In this document: positions 58,091 to 64,000 of the stretch, in pieces
Position numbering within the stretch: the stretch's first letter is position 1
Layout of the letters: every line of letters starts with the position of its first letter
DNA from: JAKAQB01 sp027320105
GTDB taxonomy: Bacteria > Actinomycetota > Acidimicrobiia > Acidimicrobiales > Palsa-688
DNA length: 64,000 nt
Direction of reading: 5' to 3'
Assembly (NCBI GenBank): GCA_027320105.1
Contig: DAHVMA010000087.1
Coordinates: forward strand, 6,777 to 70,776
The notes under the pieces: model-generated
What the model was told of the DNA's origin: nothing
Seen by the model: only the letters and a program-made list of their open reading frames with translations
Databases searched by the model: none
Translations under genes and position numbers: made by a program

Positions 58091-58939
58091 TCACGTTGCC
58101 GCCGCCTCGATGTGCACATCGCCGCTGGCGGTGCGGCAGACGATCTCGAGCGGGGCGTCGGGCCGGGAGGTCTCCTCGAAGGGCAGGTCACAGGAGAGGT
58201 CGCCCGACACGCTGGTGACGTCGAGGCGGGCACCCACGCCGGCGGCGACGCCGATGCACAGGTCGCCCGATGCGCTGTCGAGCGTTACCCGACCAGCGCT
58301 GGCCCGGCCGATGCGCACGTCACCCGACTTGGTGTGCACCCGCACGGAGCCGCCGGCCTCGCCGACGTGAACGTCCCCGCTGGCGAGGTTGAGATCGACG
58401 TCACCACCGGCGCGTTCGACGGCGACATCGCCGCTGGCGCCGGCGACTCGCACCGCTCCGCCGATCATCCCGGCGGCGAGGTCACCGCTGGCCGTCTTCA
58501 CCGTTACGTCCCTCTCGATGTCGCCGAGGGTGATCTCGCCGCTGGCGGTCGTGCCGTCGAAGCTGGTGAGCCGGCCGCTGCATGCGACCTCGGCCGACGC
58601 CGTGCGGGTGGTGAGACCGGAGCCGGACGGCAGCGTCACCCGGAGGTGGAGCTCGGCGTTGCGCCAGGGGCGTTCTGGAGCGCGGACGCGGAGGTGGTCG
58701 TCGGCGAAGTGGACGTCGGTGGCGGTGACGACCTCGTCGCCCCGGCCCCGCCCGCTGCCGCCCCCGAGGTGGATGCGCACACCGTGCTCGCCGATGTCGA
58801 GCATCCGCGAGGCCCCGCCGCCCATGGCCTCGAGCACAACGTGCACCTGGCCGCCGGTCCCGGCGTCGACCTCGATGAGGCCGGCGGGCACCGACAGCTC
58901 GGCGTCGATGGGTCCCGAAGCGTCGAAGTACCACTCCAT
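58091..58939 (-). CDS. DUF4097 beta-helix repeat protein
   Basis: The 282-aa protein is a right-handed beta-helix-like DUF4097 member built from about ten strands with the recurrent motif ASGD(V/L). Examples are GTTASGEITLGDI, VKTASGDLAAG, VHTKSGDVRIG, LDSASGDLCIG and CRTASGDVHIE. There is no signal peptide or membrane helix, so it is cytosolic or attached to another protein. The family is often paired with a small DNA-binding regulator, and here a ribbon-helix-helix gene is just upstream (20-bp gap). The function is unknown. Confidence 0.85.
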   Translation of the reverse strand: MEWYFDASGPIDAELSVPAGLIEVDAGTGGQVHVVLEAMGGGASRMLDIGEHGVRIHLGGGSGRGRGDEVVTATDVHFADDHLRVRAPERPWRNAELHLRVTLPSGSGLTTRTASAEVACSGRLTSFDGTTASGEITLGDIERDVTVKTASGDLAAGMIGGAVRVAGASGDVAVERAGGDVDLNLASGDVHVGEAGGSVRVHTKSGDVRIGRASAGRVTLDSASGDLCIGVAAGVGARLDVTSVSGDLSCDLPFEETSRPDAPLEIVCRTASGDVHIEAAAT

Positions 58940-58959
58940 TGCTGTCTCCTCCTTCGGGC

Positions 58960-59451
58960 TCAGCCCTGAACGAAGCCGGTGATCCGGCGGGGCATCCGCC
59001 TGCCGGGGTGCGGACCCGTCCCGGCCGGCGCTTCGAGGGCGCGGGCCAGGGCGGAGACGATCCAGGAGTTGATGGAGGCGCCGGCGAGGGCGGCGGCCTG
59101 CTCGACACGGGCCTTCAGGCTCTCGGGCAGCCGCACGGTCAACCGCAGGAGCTCGTCGTCACCCCACTCGCCGGCCGAGCCGACGCCCTCCGCCGGCGCA
59201 GGCTCCACTGCCGGCAGGGTGAGGCCGATGAGCACCCGGCCGCCGTCGAGCCGCACGGCGGCGGCGACGCCCGGGGCGGCCGCTTCCAACTCGCCGGCCA
59301 GCTCGTGCAGCGCCTCGATGAGGTGGAGGCGCACCGTCGGCTCCACGCCGGCGACGAGCAACTCCGCCACCCGGCCGGTCTCTTCTCCGCCGATGGCGCC
59401 GGCCCGGCGGAGGTCAGCTGTGATGCCCTCAGCGATCCGTCCCAGGTCCAT
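58960..59451 (-). CDS. Ribbon-helix-helix regulator (HicB/CopG-like C-terminus)
   Basis: The 163-aa protein has an N-terminal domain of about 90 residues without recognised family (helices and strands, VAAAVRLDGGRVLIGLTLP). A C-terminal ribbon-helix-helix follows, LLRLTVRLPESLKARVEQAA then ALAGASINSWIVSALARAL. The RHH binds DNA as a dimer of dimers. The gene precedes DUF4097 in one transcription unit. Three 11-bp repeats abut its ATG and are the likely autoregulatory operator. It resembles an antitoxin in its DNA-binding part, but DUF4097 is not a known toxin. Confidence 0.82.
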   Translation of the reverse strand: MDLGRIAEGITADLRRAGAIGGEETGRVAELLVAGVEPTVRLHLIEALHELAGELEAAAPGVAAAVRLDGGRVLIGLTLPAVEPAPAEGVGSAGEWGDDELLRLTVRLPESLKARVEQAAALAGASINSWIVSALARALEAPAGTGPHPGRRMPRRITGFVQG

Positions 59452-59483
59452 GACGTCACTATGATGTCACTAAGACGTCTTGT
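59451..59483 (-). promoter_or_regulatory. Operator-like 11-bp repeats at the RHH/DUF4097 start
   Basis: TGACGTCACTA, TGATGTCACTA and AGACGTCTTGT stand head to tail at 59451, 59462 and 59473. The first two match at 10 of 11 positions. They begin on the last base of the start codon complement, so binding would block both transcription and initiation. Confidence 0.65.
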
Positions 59484-59523
59484 CAAGAGAGTTGTGGCGT
59501 CTCTTTGACGAACTGTGGCGCCG

Positions 59524-60099
59524 TCAGGACATCATCTCGGCGGCCTCCTGCAGTCGCCGGCGGTAGGCCGCCCACCCCGCCGCGTCCCACGGCGGCAGGT
59601 TGTCGCCGGGGCTGTCGTAGCCGGCCTGGCCGTCGACGAGCTCGCGCACGAGGTCGGCGTGGCCGGCGTGGCGGTGCGTCTCGGCCGTCACGTGGATGAG
59701 GATGTGGTGCAGGGTGACGGGGCGGTCGGTGTTCCACCAGGGCACCATGCCGGTGGCGTCGAGGGCGAGGGCGTCGATGGTCGCGTCGGCACGCTCCCAA
59801 GCCTGGTGGTACAGCTCGACGATCTGGGCGCGCGACTCATCGGGCGTGGCCCACATGTCGGCGTTGGGCTCGGCCCCCTCCTCGAACCAGGGGAGAGCGA
59901 TGCTCGACGGCCGGCCGAACACCCCCCCGAAATATCCCAGCTCCACGCTGGCGAGGTGCTTGACCAGCCCGAGCAGGTTGGTGCCGGTGGGAACGAGGGG
60001 ACGCCTGGTGTCGTAGTCGGACAGGCCGTCCATCTTGGCCAGCACGGCGTCGCGCCCTGCTTGGAGGTACCGGTGCAGATCGGCTTTGAATGCGCTCAT
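59524..60099 (-). CDS. DinB-superfamily protein (DUF664)
   Basis: The 191-aa four-helix protein has the DinB/DUF664 pattern. H48 lies in LLGLVKHLASVELGYF, and a second pair lies in HHILIHVTAETHRHAGHADL, giving the three His that bind a metal. Its end reads WAAYRRRLQEAAEMM. DUF664 members are related to mycothiol-dependent transferases, so a thiol-transferase role is possible. The ATG at 60099 is at the family start. It diverges from the enoyl-CoA hydratase gene across 114 bp. Confidence 0.85.
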   Translation of the reverse strand: MSAFKADLHRYLQAGRDAVLAKMDGLSDYDTRRPLVPTGTNLLGLVKHLASVELGYFGGVFGRPSSIALPWFEEGAEPNADMWATPDESRAQIVELYHQAWERADATIDALALDATGMVPWWNTDRPVTLHHILIHVTAETHRHAGHADLVRELVDGQAGYDSPGDNLPPWDAAGWAAYRRRLQEAAEMMS

Positions 60100-60213
60100 C
60101 GGTGGGATTCTCGCGCCGGCGTGCGACGGCCGGCGGTGACGGCCCTGCGACTCGGCGTCCTCGGGCATCTCCACCATGACATGCTGTGCGCTGTCCATGC
60201 CGAAAGGGAAGCC

Positions 60214-60993
60214 GTGAGCGGGATCCGCGTCGAGCGCCGGGGTCACGTCCTCGAGGTGATCCTCGACCGCCCGAAGGCGAACGCCATCAATACGGCGACG
60301 AGCAGGGAGATGGGGGAGGTGTTCAGCGAGTTCCGGGACGACCCGGCCTATCGGGTGGCCATCCTCACCGGCGCCGGCGACCGGTACTTCTGCGCTGGCT
60401 GGGACCTGAAGGAAGCGGCCGCGGGAGACGCATTCGATTGGGATTTTGGGGTCGGCGGCTTCGGAGGTCTGCAAGAGCTGCCAGGTCTCGACAAGCCGGT
60501 GATCGCCGCCGTCAACGGCATGGCCCTCGGCGGCGGTTTCGAGCTCGCTCTGGCGGCCGACCTGATCCTCGCTGCCGACCACGCCCGCTTCTGCCTCCCC
60601 GAATGCCGCGCCAGCATCCTCGCCGACGCCGCCACCATCAAGCTGCGCCGGCGGATTCCCTACCACGTCGCCGTCGACCTGCTCATGACCGGGCGTTGGA
60701 TGGACGCCGAGGAGGCAAGGCGGTGGGGGCTCCTGCGCGACGTGGTCCGCCTCGACGAGCTCGTGCCGGCGGCCCGGCAGCTCGCCGACCTCCTAGCCGC
60801 CGGTCCCCCCTTGTTGTACCCGGCGATCAAGGAGGCCATGCGGGAGACGGAGGCTCTCGAGGTGCAGGAGGCCTTTGACGTGCTGAACCACAGGCACCTG
60901 CCAGCGGTGGCGGCCCTCTACGGCAGCGAGGACATGGTCGAGGGCACCCGCGCCTTCGCCGAGAAGCGGGAGCCGGCCTGGAAGGGACGTTGA
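60214..60993 (+). CDS. Enoyl-CoA hydratase/isomerase (crotonase family, CaiD-like)
   Basis: The 259-aa crotonase has the oxyanion-hole segments RYFCAGWDLKEA and NGMALGGGFELALAADLILA, the acyl-pocket region CLPECRASILADAATIKL and the C-terminal trimer helix. The Glu in LPE is at a catalytic position. The family hydrates enoyl-CoA or shifts double bonds. CaiD-like carnitinyl-CoA dehydratases are closest by the WDLKEA motif, but the substrate is not certain. The GTG at 60214 has GAAAGGGA upstream. It stands alone, without other beta-oxidation genes. Confidence 0.9.
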   Translation: MSGIRVERRGHVLEVILDRPKANAINTATSREMGEVFSEFRDDPAYRVAILTGAGDRYFCAGWDLKEAAAGDAFDWDFGVGGFGGLQELPGLDKPVIAAVNGMALGGGFELALAADLILAADHARFCLPECRASILADAATIKLRRRIPYHVAVDLLMTGRWMDAEEARRWGLLRDVVRLDELVPAARQLADLLAAGPPLLYPAIKEAMRETEALEVQEAFDVLNHRHLPAVAALYGSEDMVEGTRAFAEKREPAWKGR

Positions 60994-61050
60994 ACCCCCG
61001 GCAGGCACCCCGGTCTGCCGGTCACCCCGGGCAGATCGCCGCCTCCGTGC

Positions 61051-61361
61051 ATGAGGGAGCTGGGTGACAGGCCGGAGCTGGAGGTGTCCGACTTCGGGCA
61101 CATCGAGCTGGCTGGGCGGTTGATCGCCGAGGGGGTCATCGATGCCCCTGCCTTCTTCCAGTCCATCTGTGGAGCGGGTTACCCCCCGGGTCGGATGGGG
61201 ATGCCGATGGTCGCGCAGGCAATGCTGCTCGGCGGAGACGTCCGGGTGGGGCTGGAGGACAACCTGTACCCGTCCCGGGGGTGCTCGCCTCCAACGCCGG
61301 TCTCGCCGAGCGGGCCAAGGAGGTCGCGGAGAGCCTGAGCCCCCTTGCGCCGGCCGGGTAG
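61051..61361 (+). pseudogene. 3-keto-5-aminohexanoate cleavage enzyme-like (BKACE) remnant
   Basis: The first part (ELEVSDFGHIELAGRLIAEG, AFFQSICG) and the second (GMPMVAQAMLLGGDVRVGLE, DNLY) are from the C-terminal half of BKACE-family beta-keto acid cleavage enzymes. About 25 residues between FFQ and the GRM segment are missing. At about 61278 the frame shifts and the family ending VLASNAGLAERAKEV continues in the next frame to TAG at 61359. With the N-terminal half absent too, the gene is dead. Confidence 0.75.
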
Positions 61362-61372
61362 GGTCGCTGGCC

Positions 61373-63156
61373 GTGGCACGGAGTGGACGTCATCGGCGGG
61401 GGGGTCGCACCACACCGAAGGGGACCCGGCCGGGGAGGCGTGCCGAGCCAGACGGACAGGACGCCGAGTAGGAGCTCATCACCGAGGTCCGTTCCCGCCT
61501 CGCCAGCGGCGACCCCATGGAGCTCCTTGCCGAGGCGTCAGGCCTCGCCGCCGTGGTCGACCACCGCCGGAGGCGGCCCGGCGCTCCGGGCCTCTCCTCC
61601 GAGATGCTGATCGGGACGTTCGCGGACGTGGACCTCCCGGAGACGACGGCGTTGCTCGCCGCCTTCTCCGTGCTCGCACCCGACGAGGTCGGCCGCCGCC
61701 GGGCGGCCCGCGCCCTGGCCGGGCGTCACCATCACCTGCCCGAGTGGCTCACCCGGCTGGGGGAGGCCAAGGCCGGGCGGGCGGTGGCGGTGCGGCACAT
61801 CCTCGGTGACGGGGAGAACCTCGTCGTCGGCGTCCATCTCGCCGGCGGCCACGAGCTCTCCGCCATGCTCTACGTCGACCACAACCTCGGCCATGCCGCC
61901 AAGGACGGCTTCGCCGTGACGGGCACCGTCGAGGAGGTCCTCGCCATCATGGAGCGCTCCGGCGAGGACTCCGACGGCATGACGATCGAGGGCATCGACC
62001 CCGCCGATGCCCGGCCCGCATCGAGGAGGCCGTCGAGCTGGGAGGCATCATGTTCCCGCCGCTGGAGAGCGACACCTGGCCGCAGGCTCGCCCGCTCGTC
62101 GAATGGGTGGCCCGCCTCCTGCCGGCCGGCGGCCGGGGCTACGAGACGACCGGGTGGGACGACGAGGCGCAGGCAGCCGTGACCGAGGCCTTCTTCGCTT
62201 CCGTCCACGGCCGGGCGCTCGACGATGACGACGGTCGGGGGTTGTTCGAGTCGATCCTGTGGTTCGGCTGCGACTACGGCCCCAGGGACCCTTACCACTG
62301 GAGCCCCGCGTCGGTGGGGATCCTGCTCACCGACTGGATCCCCCGCAAGATCGTGGCGCCCGTCGACTCGCTCCGGCAGGCGCCCGGCGTGCTCCGGGCG
62401 GTCATCCTGTGGGCGCACGAGCAGCGGGGCATCCCGGGGCGCTGGACGAGGGAGGCGCTGGCCGCCGTCGACGAATGGGAGCCGGAGTACCAACGGCTCA
62501 TCCGCACGCCCCGGCCACAGGGGCCCCTCGCGCTGCTGGCCGCTATGGGTGCCATGGATGCCGACGAGGTCTGGGACATGCCACTTGGCGCCGTGTCCGA
62601 GCAGGACCGGCTGGAGGCGGCGGTGGGAGGCGCGGAGGTGCTTGCGGGCCTGAGCGCGTCTCCGCTGCCCGACGAGCCCTTCGACTGGACCGGCATCCCC
62701 GATGACACGAAGGACACGGTCTCCGGCCTGCTCGCGCTCCTCGACGGCTACTGCGATGCCGAGCTCGATGTGGAGTACCGCACCGCCTGCCGGCGACTGC
62801 TCGCACGCGCTGCCGCTGGCGATCCGGCAGTGTTCCGGCGGTCGTTCCGGCTCGGGGTCACCGCCGCCGGCATCGTGTGGGTGATCGGCAAGGCCAACGA
62901 CGCCTTCGCTGCCGGCCGGGGGTGGCAGGTGAAGGATCTCGCGGCCGCGTTTGGCCTGCCCACGTCGTCAGCCCTGTCGTCCCGCGGCTACGTGATGATG
63001 GAGGCCGCCGGCATCACGCTCGAGTTGAGTGCGGAGCTGCACACCGACCTGCTGCTTGGCACCCCGGAGCTCCTGGTTTCCGGGCGTCGGCTGGCCCTCG
63101 TGCAGCGTCGGGACCGCTCTGCCCAGGCGGCTCAGCGCCTGACCGGCCGGGATTGA
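61373..63156 (+). pseudogene. Conserved actinobacterial-type protein broken by a TAG and a frameshift
   Basis: A GTG at 61373 starts RTTPKGTRPGRRAEPDGQDAE, then TAG at 61469-61471, then in the same frame ELITEVRSRLASGDPMELLA. This continues to about 62010. There one base is missing, and the sense resumes in the next frame as ARIEEAVELGGIMFPPLESD and runs to 63156. The joined product would be about 590 residues. It lacks signal or membrane segments, and the last part (FRLGVTAAGIVWVIGKAND) is a conserved C-terminal region that I cannot name with certainty. Repair of the two lesions gives one continuous protein, so it is a recently broken gene or contains sequencing errors. Confidence 0.7.
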
Positions 63157-63216
63157 GTCTGAGGCGGGTGGCGGGCGCTGGATCGGCGCCCATGGTGAGT
63201 CAGCCGACGGTGGCGC

Positions 63217-63432
63217 GATGACGTCGGAAACGATCGCGGCGAGGACGGCTGCCTGCTCCTCCCCGGTCTCCACCCTGTGGCGCTCGAACCGCCACTGAGG
63301 CGTACGTCCGCGCACAAGCCCGACGGGTTGGCGTGGCGGTGCAGCAGCGCCCGCGAAAGCGCCCGGACGCGACTCCCGCACCCCGGGCAGCGCCCGCAGT
63401 CGGTCGAGGAACGACTCGGCTCCTCCCATGTC
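63217..63432 (-). pseudogene. Remnant of a small soluble protein gene
   Basis: One minus-strand frame gives MGGAESFLDRLRALPGVRES and later FERHRVETGEEQAAVLAAIV. Between them LLHRHANPSGLCADVRL appears in another frame. These fit a single small protein (about 110 residues) in the order helix, HF-type strand, DLR-type strand and final helix, so two compensating frameshifts have broken it. The 63157-63781 gap has nothing else that I can support apart from this fragment. Confidence 0.5.
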
Positions 63433-63781
63433 GTCGGGTGTGGCGTGTCGCACGTCAGCGCCAGCCGATCGCAGTTTGACGGCGGTGCCCGAGCCCAGCG
63501 TCGGGCTGGCGATCTGCCGGTGCCGGGCTGGAGCTGCCGGCGTACCGCGGTGGTTGCCCGCACCACCCTCGTGGTCGCTGCCCTGGCGGCAGCAGCCATG
63601 GCCGAGTCGCTTACGGCGCCCTGCCCGAGGGGCCCGGCCTGCACAGAAGGCCCGACCCGCACAGAAGGAGGGAGAACCGGTACCACCCTTCGCATGCCCC
63701 GACGCTACATGCGAGGGTGTGACCGCCTTCCTCTGCCGCCCGTCGCCCGAGCCGGACGGCCTGATAGAGTGGTGAAACCAC

Positions 63782-63858
<77 letters not shown>

Positions 63859-64000
63859 GGAGGTCTTCACGTTTCACGTGGGGCCTCTTCACATTTCAAC
63901 CTCTCGTCATGGTGCCAGGGGGCTGTGACACCACCTTGACGTGGCGTCGGGGCCCGCCGCAGGGCCGTCTCGACCGGTCGGCCCCGCCCGTGGGCGCGTC

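Noticed and set aside
58960..59451. Classical toxin-antitoxin pair with DUF4097 as toxin
   Set aside because: The RHH domain is antitoxin-like, but DUF4097 is not a known toxin and the regulator is longer than typical antitoxins.

Overview
The window is high-GC, densely packed actinobacterial chromosome. Two WhiB-type iron-sulfur regulators, a SenX3/RegX3-like phosphate two-component pair, a UPF0182 membrane protein, a class E sortase, a ppk-NUDIX pair and an actinobacterial-type leuA attenuator all point to Actinomycetota. The E. coli-type isocitrate dehydrogenase, tricorn-type protease, MreB and the many TANNNT boxes 6 to 9 nt before start codons would fit a deep-branching class such as Acidimicrobiia. 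That last placement is an inference and not proven by the sequence.

Layout. (1) 1-9.4 kb is accessory: the tail of an SRPBCC protein, a LuxR-type two-component system divergent from a MacB/FtsX-like ABC exporter, then a 1.36-kb graveyard holding fragments of an AAC(3)-like acetyltransferase, an MmyB-like regulator and a RibD/DHFR-like reductase, followed by an SDR and a PucR regulator. (2) 9.6-20.9 kb holds a secreted repeat protein, purN-purH, metF, icd, a tricorn-like protease and mdh. (3) 21-28.7 kb holds a DUF2510 membrane protein, an SCP2-like protein, a GH2 glycosidase and a MoxR/VWA pair. (4) 28.7-39.5 kb holds whiB, a formiminotransferase-like gene, tatA, a second whiB, a leucine attenuator with leuA, ppk with a NUDIX gene, sortase E, a SixA-like phosphatase and senX3-regX3 behind three 11-bp Pho-box-like repeats. 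(5) 39.5-57.8 kb holds a disordered protein, then a cell-envelope cluster: zincin-like protein, NAD-epimerase-like protein, HtrA-like PDZ protein, moaE, a small membrane protein, mreB, a HEAT protein, a PDZ-Lon protease, a broken histidine kinase, a DivIVA-like/phage-head-like fusion and UPF0182, ending with def and otsA. (6) 57.8-64 kb holds a DUF4097 gene with its ribbon-helix-helix partner, a DinB-like protein, an enoyl-CoA hydratase, three decayed genes and an initiator tRNA.

How the genes relate. purN/purH overlap, and metF supplies neighbouring one-carbon metabolism. leuA is under a leader peptide with three consecutive Leu codons and a terminator. The ppk, NUDIX, SixA-like and SenX3/RegX3 genes form a phosphate/polyphosphate neighbourhood. 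The zincin-like, PDZ-Lon and UPF0182 families are also neighbours in mycobacteria.

Main unusual signals: an 85-bp quadripartite palindromic repeat present three times in intergenic DNA with invariant 19-35-19 arm spacing; three consecutive genes (41.5-45.3 kb) whose expected catalytic residues all appear to be replaced; a coiled-coil protein ending in a Cys/His phage-head-like domain; an mreB gene with no ATG/GTG/TTG at its expected start; and a set of genes visibly broken by stops and frameshifts.
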